Shown: positions 8,816-17,826 of the stretch, one piece after another
Layout: each line of letters begins with the position of its first letter
How positions within the stretch are numbered: the first letter of the stretch is position 1
DNA from: an uncultured Rhodospirillaceae bacterium
GTDB taxonomy: Bacteria; Pseudomonadota; Alphaproteobacteria; UBA8366
NCBI GenBank assembly: GCA_913043025.1
Contig: CAJWLM010000001.1
Coordinates: forward strand, 205,723 to 269,722
DNA: 64,000 nucleotides
Direction of reading: 5' to 3'
The notes under the pieces: generated by a model
Database searches by the model: none
What the model was told of the DNA's origin: nothing
What the model saw: only the letters and a program-made list of their open reading frames with translations
Program-made: the position numbers and the translations under genes

Positions 8816-9979
8816 ATGTCCTTATTTGACGAATTCGATAAACTCTCGTCTAATGTACAGAGGAGGCGTCAAAGCCCCTCTAGCTCTCTGCCCAAGCCGA
8901 AGAGTAACCGTTCAGTGGCGAGTGCAAGGTCTGTAGCCTCTAAAACATCAACAACGCCGTTACCGCCTATGATTGCCTCGCAGGGATCAACTAATACGTC
9001 TTTAAACCAGACAGAATATTCTCCAACACGTCCCGTTGGGTCTTTCCGGTTTTCATTGAGCAGAGGTGGCGTCGCTGCAAGTATAGCTGGAACATTAGTG
9101 GCTGCGGCATCACTTTTTGTGGGTGGATATGTGACTGCATATGTCGTTTATAATCCTAAGGGTCCGGTTGATGTGGAGATTGGGAAAGTTAAGCCATCAT
9201 CTGGATTTGAGAAGAATTATTCTATCGATCAATCTGGGGGGGCGGGAAGGCTAAAAGCTACACATCGTCCATTAGAGGTGGTTATGTCGCCAGAAACCTC
9301 TGGTGGGAAGGCGGTAGTAGCCCCAGAGCTCAGGGAAGGGGAAATACGTGGATCTGTAGGCAGGACATCTTCCTACGCAGAATCTTACGGCGAAAAGGAC
9401 ACCAACCACTTGTCGAATTCGGAAAAATTACAAAATGAACTGGATGGGGAGGTGATATCGAAAATACCCGGTAATCGCCGAAAATCCGTTGAGTATGTCG
9501 CTCCTCAAAGAAAACTTGAACGCTTATTAACGGCTCCCAGTAGCGACGACAGCGTCTCTGATTATGTTTTGCAGTCCGCATTTCCAAAGAAGCAAAATGC
9601 AAATAGAACCTCAGAAGATAATGGTAAAAAACCGGCGTCTGATGTCAAAGAGGCCGGCGCAAATAGAGCAGTACCTTTTAATCAACAAGAAATAGCTCCT
9701 AAAAGCGCTTACTCGAGCAACTTTGGTTACTCACTACAGCTAGCTGCATTTTCATCAAAACTTAATGCGTCTCAGATGATGAAAAAACTTGAGGGCTTTG
9801 TGCCCACTGCCAGAATCGATAAAGGTAGGGGTCAATCAGGGCAAGTACTCTACTTCGTTCGAGTTGGGTACGTTGAAAAACGTGCAGAAGCTATAATTAT
9901 GGCAAATCGCTTGAGCGCCGAAAAAAAAATAAATAGTGGATATGTAATGCGGGTAAAAGCTCCTGAGATTGTGCGGTAG
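8816..9979 (+). CDS. SPOR domain-containing inner-membrane protein
   Basis: A 387-residue bitopic protein starting MSLFDEFDKLSS (ATG at 8816; the frame opens at a TTG at 8798 without a better ribosome site). About 85 N-terminal residues are hydrophilic, Ser/Pro-rich and presumably cytoplasmic. A single membrane segment follows (roughly residues 88-112, ASIAGTLVAAASLFVGGYVT), then a long low-complexity periplasmic linker. The C-terminal SPOR domain begins near YSLQLAAFSSKLNASQMM and ends RLSAEKKINSGYVMRV. SPOR domains bind denuded glycan strands at division septa, so a role in cell division or envelope maintenance is likely. Only the transmembrane and SPOR parts are conserved; the linker is not recognisable. 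Confidence 0.8.
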   Translation: MSLFDEFDKLSSNVQRRRQSPSSSLPKPKSNRSVASARSVASKTSTTPLPPMIASQGSTNTSLNQTEYSPTRPVGSFRFSLSRGGVAASIAGTLVAAASLFVGGYVTAYVVYNPKGPVDVEIGKVKPSSGFEKNYSIDQSGGAGRLKATHRPLEVVMSPETSGGKAVVAPELREGEIRGSVGRTSSYAESYGEKDTNHLSNSEKLQNELDGEVISKIPGNRRKSVEYVAPQRKLERLLTAPSSDDSVSDYVLQSAFPKKQNANRTSEDNGKKPASDVKEAGANRAVPFNQQEIAPKSAYSSNFGYSLQLAAFSSKLNASQMMKKLEGFVPTARIDKGRGQSGQVLYFVRVGYVEKRAEAIIMANRLSAEKKINSGYVMRVKAPEIVR

Positions 9980-10081
9980 GTCTATTTTAAGGCTAATGAT
10001 CTGTTGTTTTGTGAGGCGTAATTCAAATAAGATGAACATTACCATAAAAATTAATTTTGAAATTTTGGACTTCCTGCCGAC

Positions 10082-10783
10082 ATGAAAGAATGCAGTAAAT
10101 CGATCAATCGACGTATGGCTGATTCAAATTTCATGAATCGTTATTTCTCGGGAAATGGAATCGATATAGGTGGAGCTCCGGACCCACTATTTCTGTACTC
10201 AGAATTATTTCCAAAGATCAGTGAAGTAAGGACTTGGGATTTGGGAGATGGGGACGCCACCTTTATGGAGGGTGTGGAGAACGACACCTATGATTTTGTC
10301 CATTCCAGTCATTGTTTGGAACACTTAAAAAATCCTGAGGCCGGACTCAAGAACTGGTTCCGTATTCTCAAGCCAAATGGTTATTTGATTGTAACGGTCC
10401 CGGATGAAGATCTTTATGAGCAAGGTGTTTTCCCAAGCACCTTTAATACTGACCACAAATGTACATTTACCATCAGCAAAAAAGAATCGTGGAGTACAAA
10501 TTCAATTAATATTTTTGATATATTACCATCTCTCGGTGAGGCAGCAGAGGTTGTCAAAGTAGAGCTACTAAACCACGCATACCGCTACGTTTTACCGAGG
10601 TTTGACCAGACGTTGACTCCGGTGGCTGAAGCAGGCATCGAATTTGTTGTACGTAAAAGACCGCAGGAGGAAGTAGCTTTTTGTGGATTGCATAAGCATC
10701 CAGGGGAGGTTGATGGAACATTGTTTCAGCTCCTCACCGGTATCAAAAAACCAACCACCAATAAGAAAAAAGAAGAGGTTTAA
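10082..10783 (+). CDS. Class I SAM-dependent methyltransferase
   Basis: A 233-residue protein with the methyltransferase type 11 pattern. The SAM-binding motif I is GIDIGGAPDP near residue 27, the acidic strand follows in VRTWDLGDGDA, and the post-motif DFVHSSHCLEHLKNPE contains the conserved Ser/His-CLEH segment, followed by RILKPNGYLIVTVPDED (motif III). The substrate is unknown. The last 4 bp overlap the stop of the convergent nitroreductase gene. A second methyltransferase of the same superfamily lies at 38527-39168, but the two are not close paralogues. Confidence 0.82.
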   Translation: MKECSKSINRRMADSNFMNRYFSGNGIDIGGAPDPLFLYSELFPKISEVRTWDLGDGDATFMEGVENDTYDFVHSSHCLEHLKNPEAGLKNWFRILKPNGYLIVTVPDEDLYEQGVFPSTFNTDHKCTFTISKKESWSTNSINIFDILPSLGEAAEVVKVELLNHAYRYVLPRFDQTLTPVAEAGIEFVVRKRPQEEVAFCGLHKHPGEVDGTLFQLLTGIKKPTTNKKKEEV

Positions 10784-11379
10784 GGATCATTAGATGTTGC
10801 CTTTGTAACGTCCGAGGTCCATTCGCTCACGTAATCTGCTGCGGAGGGCCTGATTTTTTTACGCGGCTCATTGGTTGGTGTGCCAAGGTATAAGAAGCAT
10901 ATAATCTGATCTTTATCTTTCAGACCAAGTGCCGCCTTTACGTGAGGATCATAAGCAGCTGGCCCCGTTAGCATGATGCCGCCGTACCCTTTGACGTACG
11001 CAGCATTGATGATGTTTTGAGCTGCAGCCCCAACAGTTATTATTTGCTCGACCTCAGGAGCCTTTGGGTGGTTTTTGGTTATTTCTGCGTATATAGTTAC
11101 GATGAGTGGCGAACGGAGGGGTTTTTGTCGCTGTGACTCAAGTCTTTCTTTGCTTGGATTTTCATCTCGGCGAGCCATGCTTTGAGCCATTACTTCCCCA
11201 AGCCTCTGTCGGGCTTCCCCCCGAATAAGCAAAAATCTCCATGGTTTAAGCCCTGCGTGATCCGGTGCACGCATTCCTGTTTCAAGAATTTCCAATAGCT
11301 CTTCACCATCCGGAGCGGGATCTGATAGTTGTCGAGCGGGCACAGAATTCCGACTCAATAATAGTTCCATAGCATCCAT
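10780..11379 (-). CDS. Nitroreductase family flavoprotein (YdjA-like)
   Basis: A 199-residue nitroreductase-fold protein, small as in the YdjA/RutE branch. Conserved features are the N-terminal SRNSVPARQL with the FMN-phosphate Arg/Ser pattern, GMRAPDHAGLKPWRFLLI (the APSxxNxQPW-like FMN loop), GAAAQNIINAAYVKGYGG in the middle, and FLYLGTPTNEP near the end. The family uses FMN and NAD(P)H to reduce nitro compounds, quinones or enones; the physiological substrate is unknown. It is followed 34 bp upstream on the same strand by the rhomboid gene, so the two may be co-transcribed. Confidence 0.85.
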   Translation of the reverse strand: MDAMELLLSRNSVPARQLSDPAPDGEELLEILETGMRAPDHAGLKPWRFLLIRGEARQRLGEVMAQSMARRDENPSKERLESQRQKPLRSPLIVTIYAEITKNHPKAPEVEQIITVGAAAQNIINAAYVKGYGGIMLTGPAAYDPHVKAALGLKDKDQIICFLYLGTPTNEPRKKIRPSAADYVSEWTSDVTKATSNDP

Positions 11380-11413
11380 ATCTTAGTCCTCACTTCATCT
11401 GCAAAAATTAATC

Positions 11414-12109
11414 CTAATGGCCTGGTGGCATTGGAGTGTTAGGTAATCCTCGACCATCAAATGTGCGGCCGACTAAAAAACCAAAAATGAAGCCACCGAT
11501 ATGTGCCTCCCATGCAATATATTCCAACTCGCTTGAAAGCATGGATCCAAATAACCAAAATATTAAATTTGTTCCAACCCAAAAGATCGAAAATAATACC
11601 GCTACACGTAGTGGCATAATCGGGTGACATGGATCTGCATGAAACTTTGGAGCGATTGATATGTGAACTAAGGCGCCCAAAATGCCTGATAGCGCTCCTG
11701 AAGAGCCAATTAGTGGCGCAATTTCGTGTGGGTTGCAGCCCATCCAGAAAAAAGCAGAAACGATTCCACTAGATACGTATAATAGCAAAAATTTAATTAA
11801 GGACATACGGCGCGCCACGGCTGTGCCAAATGCGAGAAGGAAGCAAATATTTAATAGCAAATGGTACATGTCTGAATGAATGTACGCGTAGGTCAGTGGA
11901 GAAAGTGCGAGCGTGATACTCTCGTGATACCATAATTCAGGGTTCTGAAATCTTTCCGGAATAAAGGCAAAGTAGCGTAAAACATAATTTTCTTGAATTC
12001 CGGTTAAAAATATTCCGCAAAAATGTACGAGTATTGATAGTGCGGCAAGTAGCCGGATTATATTGGGTACCTTCAGAACTGGCTGATGGATTGGATTTTT
12101 AGGGGGCAT
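11414..12109 (-). CDS. Rhomboid family intramembrane serine protease
   Basis: A 231-residue membrane protein with at least six hydrophobic segments. The catalytic serine is S137 in LIGSSGALSG (GxSG motif) and the catalytic histidine is H203 in AHIGGFIFGFLVG. The HxxxN motif of the second helix is present as HLLLN (83-87), completing the usual rhomboid set. Rhomboids cleave single-span membrane proteins within the bilayer. It lies in a minus-strand run with ArgE-like, rhomboid and nitroreductase genes, separated by 34-36 bp, probably one transcript without an obvious functional link. Confidence 0.9.
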   Translation of the reverse strand: MPPKNPIHQPVLKVPNIIRLLAALSILVHFCGIFLTGIQENYVLRYFAFIPERFQNPELWYHESITLALSPLTYAYIHSDMYHLLLNICFLLAFGTAVARRMSLIKFLLLYVSSGIVSAFFWMGCNPHEIAPLIGSSGALSGILGALVHISIAPKFHADPCHPIMPLRVAVLFSIFWVGTNLIFWLFGSMLSSELEYIAWEAHIGGFIFGFLVGRTFDGRGLPNTPMPPGH

Positions 12110-12145
12110 GGATCTGTGGCCGCTTTGACATTTAGGACGACATCT

Positions 12146-13318
12146 TTACTGCGTCTCGATACATGCGCTTTCTGCAAGACGATCCATGAAAGTGCTGCAT
12201 TTAGCTATTTGTTCAAGAGCAATAAATTCGTCAGGCTTATGTGCCTGTACAATGCTTCCCGGTCCACACACTACAGTCGGAATTCCAGCGGTCTGTTGAA
12301 AAGGCCCGGCCTCAGTTCCGAATGAAACTTTAGCATGATCGTTCATGCCAGTAAGGGACTTCGCAAAACTTACTACGCTGTCGCCAGGATCAGTATGAAG
12401 TCCTGGCATCGAAGATTTGATGCTAAATTCAAAGCCAGCCTCTGCACTCAAAGACTTCATTTCAGGCTCTAACTTCTGATTTATAAAGTCTCTAATCTCA
12501 TTCATGTAAACATCCGAACTTTCCTCAGGAAGATGTCGTATTTCGAATTCGAAGTCACATTCCTTTGGAACAATATTTAGTACCGTCCCACCCCTAATGG
12601 TACCAGTATGAATTGTTGTGTGAGGAATATCAAAGAGCGGATCAAAAGGGCCCTCCCTTTTTATTCGACGTGCCATTAATTTGATGTGTGATATCAACTC
12701 AGCGGCGAATTCGACTGCATTTACTGCCTCCGGCGCCAGACTTGAATGAGCTTCAGAACCTTTGACCCGACAATGAAAGCTTGTTTTGCCTTTGTGAGCG
12801 ATTATTACCTTCATTTCGGTTGGTTCGCCTACAATGCAAAGCTTCGGTTTAACTTTTTTATTATTTATAGCAGCGATTAAGCGCTGAACTCCAATGCAAC
12901 CTATCTCTTCATCATATGAAAAAGCTAGGTGAATAGGTGTTTTGAGGCCCCGGTTCAAAAATTCGGGTACATGTGCGAGAACGATTGAAACGAATCCCTT
13001 CATATCACATGTCCCACGCCCATAAAGTTTTTTATCTTTCTCTACAACTTCAAAAGGGTTCGTGGACCACACTTGCCCGTCAACGGGCACTACGTCCGTG
13101 TGGCCAGACAGCATAATGCCGGGACGGTCAGGTGGGCCCAACGTCGCATATAAGTTTGCTTTTTGACCAGTCTCATCGTGAACTAACTCACTTTCAACAT
13201 TAAAGTTAGCTAGATAATTTTGAATAAAGCCTATGAGCTCGAGATTAGAATTTCTGCTCGTAGTATCAAAAGACACCAGCACTTTCATTAAATCTACAGC
13301 AGACATCAAAGTTCTCAT
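12146..13318 (-). CDS. argE: Acetylornithine deacetylase-like M20 metallopeptidase
   Basis: A 390-residue M20 family enzyme. Metal ligands are visible: SGHTDVVPVDG (His and the catalytic Asp), GRGTCDMKGF (bridging Asp), YDEEIGCIG (Glu pair, general base plus ligand) and the C-terminal VQAHKPDEF (His). This set and length match ArgE, which removes acetate from N2-acetylornithine in arginine synthesis; DapE or another acyl-amino-acid hydrolase remains possible. The start is the ATG at 13318, preceded by AGGA with a 7-base spacer; the frame opens 3 bp earlier with TTG. The gene follows an MlaC-like gene by 30 bp. Confidence 0.85.
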   Translation of the reverse strand: MRTLMSAVDLMKVLVSFDTTSRNSNLELIGFIQNYLANFNVESELVHDETGQKANLYATLGPPDRPGIMLSGHTDVVPVDGQVWSTNPFEVVEKDKKLYGRGTCDMKGFVSIVLAHVPEFLNRGLKTPIHLAFSYDEEIGCIGVQRLIAAINNKKVKPKLCIVGEPTEMKVIIAHKGKTSFHCRVKGSEAHSSLAPEAVNAVEFAAELISHIKLMARRIKREGPFDPLFDIPHTTIHTGTIRGGTVLNIVPKECDFEFEIRHLPEESSDVYMNEIRDFINQKLEPEMKSLSAEAGFEFSIKSSMPGLHTDPGDSVVSFAKSLTGMNDHAKVSFGTEAGPFQQTAGIPTVVCGPGSIVQAHKPDEFIALEQIAKCSTFMDRLAESACIETQ

Positions 13319-13348
13319 CAAACCATCCTGTAACTTACTTTTTAATAA

Positions 13349-13960
13349 TCAACCAGTAGACTTACGCATTTTGCCGATAATTGTTCTTAAGCTATCAAAG
13401 AACCCTTCTACCCCTCTTTGCCGAATCACGGTTCGAAATTCTGAACGCTGTGTTACGGCCATGCTGATACCCTCAACTATGACATCGATAACGTAATAAG
13501 CATTATTTTGCCGGCGTACTCGCCAATAAGTCTCGAGTGGTTCGCCCGAGGCCTGGTTTATCAACGTATAAACTAATGCATCACGCCGAATTGGCCTAGA
13601 CTTTACGACGTTAAACGTTTCCCCATCATAAGATAGTAGGCGTTTAGAATATGAATATAAGACATAATCCCGAAATAATTTTAAATAACGAGCTTTTTGC
13701 TCATCATCAATCTCACGCCACGTTTTGCCAAGTGCGAATCGTCCAATAGTTTTCATATCAATACTTTTGTTGAGGATTTGTCTGAGTTCCGCCTCTTTTT
13801 CTATTTTTGGACGCGATCTATCCTTTAGTAAAAATATGGTTTCATCACCAACCTTACGAAGAAATTCTGCCGCTCCGTCTGGTGATGTCTGAGCTTGAGC
13901 TGTTGAAAAAACACCGATTAACCAGAGCGCAAGGCAAATGCGTGGGCAGTGCTGAAACAT
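13349..13960 (-). CDS. MlaC/Ttg2D-family periplasmic phospholipid-binding protein
   Basis: A 203-residue secreted protein. Residues 1-24 form a signal peptide (MFQHCPRICLALWLIGVFSTA followed by an AQA/Q cleavage region). The mature part carries the family pattern: FLLKDRSRPKIEKEAELR, MKTIGRFALGKTWREID and YLKLFRDYVLYSYSKRLLSY, then ETYWRVRRQNNAYYVIDVIVEGIS. MlaC carries phospholipid between the outer-membrane MlaA complex and the inner-membrane MlaFEDB transporter. None of those partners is in the window, so this is a stand-alone copy. Upstream of it lies a divergent gene on the plus strand. Confidence 0.83.
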   Translation of the reverse strand: MFQHCPRICLALWLIGVFSTAQAQTSPDGAAEFLRKVGDETIFLLKDRSRPKIEKEAELRQILNKSIDMKTIGRFALGKTWREIDDEQKARYLKLFRDYVLYSYSKRLLSYDGETFNVVKSRPIRRDALVYTLINQASGEPLETYWRVRRQNNAYYVIDVIVEGISMAVTQRSEFRTVIRQRGVEGFFDSLRTIIGKMRKSTG

Positions 13961-14075
13961 GATTTTCCCCAGTTACTTTTACTTTGTAATATTGCAACAT
14001 AAACTACATATCCTAGATCATAATGAATTTGTAGGTTGAATAACAACGGTGTTTGGTTGAACATTAGATAATTCA

Positions 14076-15236
14076 GTGATTGTAGGGGCAGAATTTATTG
14101 TGTTAAATCTTCCTAAGTATGTGAACCCACGAACCGATTCGGTTTGGCACGTAAATACTGCGCTTTGGCGCGCGCCAGATGATGGAGGTTACGTTAATTT
14201 AACCGATGGCGAAGGGTTAACCCAAAATTCGATTGATGTCGGTTCAAATTCATTATGGCGCTATCGTAAGGCTATTAGGCTACCCAGTGAAAATATATTT
14301 TCTTTGGGCGAAGGCTGGACCCCTATCGTGCGAGGTGAATGGGCCGGCCGTGAAGTGATATTTAAAATGGAGTATATGATGCCCTCGGGGTCTTACAAAG
14401 ATCGAGGCTCTGCGGTAATGATGAATTACCTTAAGCAGGTAGGAATAGACTCCATACTTGAGGACTCTTCTGGGAATGCTGGATCTTCAATAGCAACTTA
14501 TGGTGCTTTTTTAGGTTTAAAAAGCCGTATATTTGTACCTGCGAATGCTCCGATTGCCAAACGACGGCAGATAGCTGCCGTGGGTGCTGATGTTGTTGCT
14601 GTGAAGGGCAGTAGAGATGATGTTGCGGCTGCAGCATTAAGCGATGCTGAGAAGACCTTTTATGCTTGTCATAATTTACAGCCATATTTTTTAGAGGGCA
14701 CCAAAACACTCGCTTTTGAAATATGGGAACAACTCAATTTTGATCTGCCAGATGTGATTGTTATACCCATGGGGCAGGGTGCCAATGTAATGGGGTGCCA
14801 TATAGGGTTTTGTGAACTAAAACGTGCCGGTGTGATTGATCGATTGCCCCGACTTTATGCCGTACAAGCAGTTAATGCAGCGCCTTATCACGCTGCATGG
14901 TCTGTAGACTCCGCGACACCGATAGCAATCGAAGCAAGCCACACTATCGCTGACGGAATAGCCTCCTCTAGACCAATAAGGCTTCGAGAAGTATTTATTG
15001 CTTTGCGTGAAACCGATGGTGATATCGTAGCAGTTACCGAGGATGAAATAGAGGGCTCTTTGAAAGAGCTTTGCCAGAAAGGGCTTTTTGTGGAACCCAC
15101 AACAGCGGCGGGGGCGGCGGGCCTAAAAATATTGTTTGAAGATGGGTCTATTGGTCATAGTGAAAAAGTGGTCCTTATATTAACTGGTAGTGGACTGAAA
15201 GCGGTTGATGCTATAGCGGGAGCGTTAGAGCTTTGA
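14076..15236 (+). CDS. PLP-dependent threonine synthase-like enzyme
   Basis: A 386-residue fold-type II PLP enzyme. The PLP lysine is in PSGSYKDRGSAVMM, and the substrate/phosphate loop is EDSSGNAGSSIATYGAF, with the C-terminal VLILTGSGLKAVD glycine loop. These match threonine synthase and related cystathionine beta-synthase-fold enzymes. The N-terminus lacks the CxxC zinc pattern found in some threonine synthases. The frame opens with GTG at 14076; a second GTG at 14100 has AGGGG about 11 bases upstream and may be the true start. It is monocistronic. It may be a genuine ThrC or a diverged homologue; no homoserine-pathway gene is nearby. Confidence 0.75.
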   Translation: MIVGAEFIVLNLPKYVNPRTDSVWHVNTALWRAPDDGGYVNLTDGEGLTQNSIDVGSNSLWRYRKAIRLPSENIFSLGEGWTPIVRGEWAGREVIFKMEYMMPSGSYKDRGSAVMMNYLKQVGIDSILEDSSGNAGSSIATYGAFLGLKSRIFVPANAPIAKRRQIAAVGADVVAVKGSRDDVAAAALSDAEKTFYACHNLQPYFLEGTKTLAFEIWEQLNFDLPDVIVIPMGQGANVMGCHIGFCELKRAGVIDRLPRLYAVQAVNAAPYHAAWSVDSATPIAIEASHTIADGIASSRPIRLREVFIALRETDGDIVAVTEDEIEGSLKELCQKGLFVEPTTAAGAAGLKILFEDGSIGHSEKVVLILTGSGLKAVDAIAGALEL

Positions 15237-15365
15237 GAAATTAGTTTTGGGTTATGAACCTTGCTACATTGATTGTGGTCGTGGCAAGACCTTCACCGGC
15301 AAAAACCAGCACATTATATCCGGTTATTTCTATGAAATGTTTGCATTAGTGAAAGCGGCGCAAGA

Positions 15366-16280
15366 ATGAAGAGTAAAAAATTTCACTATAATTTTGCAGA
15401 AGGATTGCATTCTATATCAATACCCAAGGTCTTAAAAAGAGTAGCTCCTGAGAAACCAGTAGCGCCTATCATAGTAGACTCGCCTCATAGTGGCACAGAT
15501 TACCCTACCGACTTTGACTGTTTGGTTCCAAACATTATGTTGCGCCGAGCCGAGGATAGTTATGTTGACGAATTATTTAGTGATGCGCCTCAGCACGGCG
15601 CTACCTTCATAGAAGCACTTTACCCGCGAAGCTATATCGATCCTAATCGATCACTTGACGATCTTGATCCGGATCTCTTGGATGATGATTGGCCTGCACC
15701 AGTATCTATGGGCGAGAAAGCCCGATTGGGTCATGGATTAATTTGGCGACTGTGCCCACCGGCAATGCTTATGTATCGGCATCGTTTGACGGAGGCAAAA
15801 GTTCGTCATAGGATTGAAAAATATTGGCGGCCCTATCACCGATGTCTCTCCACAACGATTGATATGCTGCACAAACGGTTCGGTGGGACATGGCATATTA
15901 ATTGTCACTCTATGCCGAGCGGAAGTGCCCCAAGTGTTATGACCCGCACGGGAAGGGTGCCTGCGGATTTTGTGCTGGGAGACCGAGACGGAACAACCTG
16001 CGACATAAGATTACGTCAAGTCGTTTTAAAAACACTGGAAGAGATGGGATACGCGGTTGCTGTGAATGATCCGTATAAAGGAGTTGAGCTTGTTCGGGCT
16101 TATTCAGACCCAGCATGTGCTCGGCACTCCATACAGATAGAAATCAACCGTGCTATTTATATGAATGAACGCAGCCTAGAACGCCTCGCGAGTTTTGAAA
16201 TATTAAAAGCTGATATAAACCACCTTCTGTATGAACTAGTCAGGTTTTCAAATCAGCGGATTTCGGTTGCTGCAGAATAG
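15366..16280 (+). CDS. N-formylglutamate amidohydrolase family protein
   Basis: A 304-residue protein of the FGase family (HutG-type zinc hydrolases). Visible conserved parts are PIIVDSPHSGTDYP (zinc-ligand His in a PHSG motif), the RAEDSYVDELF block with its conserved Asp, EALYPRSYIDPNRS, and HINCHSMPSGSAPS with a paired-His motif; SIQIEINRAIYM carries the conserved Glu near the C-terminus. The family hydrolyses N-formylglutamate in histidine breakdown or related N-formyl and N-acyl amino acids. No hut genes are nearby. It is transcribed toward the NAD kinase gene and ends 4 bp from it. Confidence 0.87.
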   Translation: MKSKKFHYNFAEGLHSISIPKVLKRVAPEKPVAPIIVDSPHSGTDYPTDFDCLVPNIMLRRAEDSYVDELFSDAPQHGATFIEALYPRSYIDPNRSLDDLDPDLLDDDWPAPVSMGEKARLGHGLIWRLCPPAMLMYRHRLTEAKVRHRIEKYWRPYHRCLSTTIDMLHKRFGGTWHINCHSMPSGSAPSVMTRTGRVPADFVLGDRDGTTCDIRLRQVVLKTLEEMGYAVAVNDPYKGVELVRAYSDPACARHSIQIEINRAIYMNERSLERLASFEILKADINHLLYELVRFSNQRISVAAE

Positions 16281-16284
16281 AAAA

Positions 16285-17052
16285 TTATAAGGTGAACTGT
16301 TCTTTAAGGATACGTGACTCAAGATTATGTTCTGGATCGAACAATAAAGTCATGGATACGGTCTGAGCTTGCTCAATGCTCACACTGACTATTTGCCGGA
16401 CCTCAAAATCATCGGCACTTGCACAAACTGGTCTCTTCGTTGATTCGAGAATTTCAAAGCGAATTTTCGCCTGACAGGGAACTATAGCGCCCCGCCAACG
16501 CCGAGGACGAAAAGCGCTGATTGGTGTAAGGCACAAAACATTTGCATTTAATGGGAGGATCGGGCCATGAGCTGAAAGGTTATATGCAGTGCTGCCGGCA
16601 GGTGTGGCTACTAGGACACCGTCGCAGATCAACTCTGGAATACGTTCAATGTCATCAACTACAACCCTGATTTTAGCAGCTTGTTGCGTTTGCCTCAAAA
16701 TAGCGACCTCGTTTATGGCGTGTGATGTTTTAATAGAACCATCGGCGAGTACTGTCTCCATTACCAATGGGTGAACTTCGACTGGCTCAGCTTGAGAGAT
16801 ACGACGGTCTAGATTAGTGACGTTTCTTGTATTCATCAAAAACCCAACCGACCCGCAATTCATCCCATAAATTGGAATTTTCCGCGCTTTATACTGATGC
16901 AGCATTCGGAGCATAAAACCATCGCCACCCAGAGCGACAATTACATCAGCATTTTCGGGCACAACATTTCCGTAGCGCTTCTCAAGTGTTTTGAGAATTT
17001 CCTGTGCCTCAATAATATCGGCAGCTACGAATGATATCTTCTTTTTTTTCAT
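16285..17052 (-). CDS. nadK: NAD kinase
   Basis: A 255-residue ATP-NAD kinase, the sole route to NADP. The GGDG nucleotide-binding motif is at residues 42-45 (VIVALGGDGFMLRM), the NE/D-rich block is in NEVAILRQ, and the NAD-binding segment is DGVLVATPAGSTAYNLSAHGP. Length is typical of short bacterial NadK. It is convergent with the FGase gene (4-bp gap), and the region upstream of it is a divergent intergenic stretch of about 360 bp. Confidence 0.92.
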   Translation of the reverse strand: MKKKKISFVAADIIEAQEILKTLEKRYGNVVPENADVIVALGGDGFMLRMLHQYKARKIPIYGMNCGSVGFLMNTRNVTNLDRRISQAEPVEVHPLVMETVLADGSIKTSHAINEVAILRQTQQAAKIRVVVDDIERIPELICDGVLVATPAGSTAYNLSAHGPILPLNANVLCLTPISAFRPRRWRGAIVPCQAKIRFEILESTKRPVCASADDFEVRQIVSVSIEQAQTVSMTLLFDPEHNLESRILKEQFTL

Positions 17053-17416
17053 TAAATTCCAAAACTAAAAAATCAATTAAAAACATAAAATAAAGTCAGG
17101 TAATAGTCATAGGCAAGAAGCATTGTAACAATGCTGGCTAAAACAGTTACTCAGCAGATCCATACCATTAAACTAGTTTTGAAAAAGCTGAAGTGGATTT
17201 TTTACATATTGCAAGGAGATAAGCAGAACAATAGTGTAACGTGGCAATAGTAATCACCTCAATGATCATCATTTTGCACCTCTCTTAAGAAAAGTCGAGG
17301 GATACTATCCTCAAATATGAATAAACGGAAAAATATATGCTCCCAAACTGAAGTTAGCCTCCATGTTAGAAGTTCTTTTGAAACCTACTTTTCAAAAAAA
17401 GAAAGAATATGTAACG
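17053..17416. other. Intergenic region between nadK and the NTF2-like gene
   Basis: This 364-bp stretch separates divergent genes and should contain their promoters. I see no RNA gene, clear hairpin or repeat in it. The frame of the downstream gene can be extended into it as far as an ATG at 17363, but without a convincing ribosome-binding site. Confidence 0.3.
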
Positions 17417-17818
17417 ATGAATGATCAAGAGGCGATTTTATTTAATAATGATGCGTTTTACGCTGCGTTTTCTTGTGGGGATATTGCCGCAATGTCTTCT
17501 CTTTGGGCACAAACAGAAGACGTTAGCGTTATTCATCCTGGTTGGGAGCCGTTATTCGGTCGAGAGGCGGTTCTCAACAGCTGGGCTGATATCGTTTCTG
17601 AGGGAAGTTCTTCGTCAATTATATGTAGAGAACCACATTTATTCGTTAGGAATGATTGTGCTACCGTGGTTTGCTTTGAAGATATTAATGGAATTTTCTT
17701 AGCTGCGACGAATATTTTTGTGAAGCAGGGAGGATCTTGGAGAGTAATTCATCACCAAGCAGGGCCAACTAGTGGCAGACCATTAAATCAAAAAGAGTTG
17801 CCACAGTCTGTCAATTAA
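17417..17818 (+). CDS. NTF2-like/SnoaL-like nuclear transport factor fold protein
   Basis: A 133-residue protein from the ATG at 17417 (MNDQEAILFNNDAFYAAFS). The frame also contains an ATG at 17363 adding 18 residues. The sequence follows the SnoaL-like pattern common in small alphaproteobacterial proteins: NNDAFYAAFSCGDIAAMSSLWA, VIHPGWEPLFGREAVLNSWADI, and a C-terminal strand set VKQGGSWRVIHHQAGP. The family includes ketosteroid-isomerase-like enzymes and non-catalytic ligand binders. It converges on moaA with an 8-bp gap. The function is unknown. Confidence 0.75.
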   Translation: MNDQEAILFNNDAFYAAFSCGDIAAMSSLWAQTEDVSVIHPGWEPLFGREAVLNSWADIVSEGSSSSIICREPHLFVRNDCATVVCFEDINGIFLAATNIFVKQGGSWRVIHHQAGPTSGRPLNQKELPQSVN

Positions 17819-17826
17819 AACTTGTA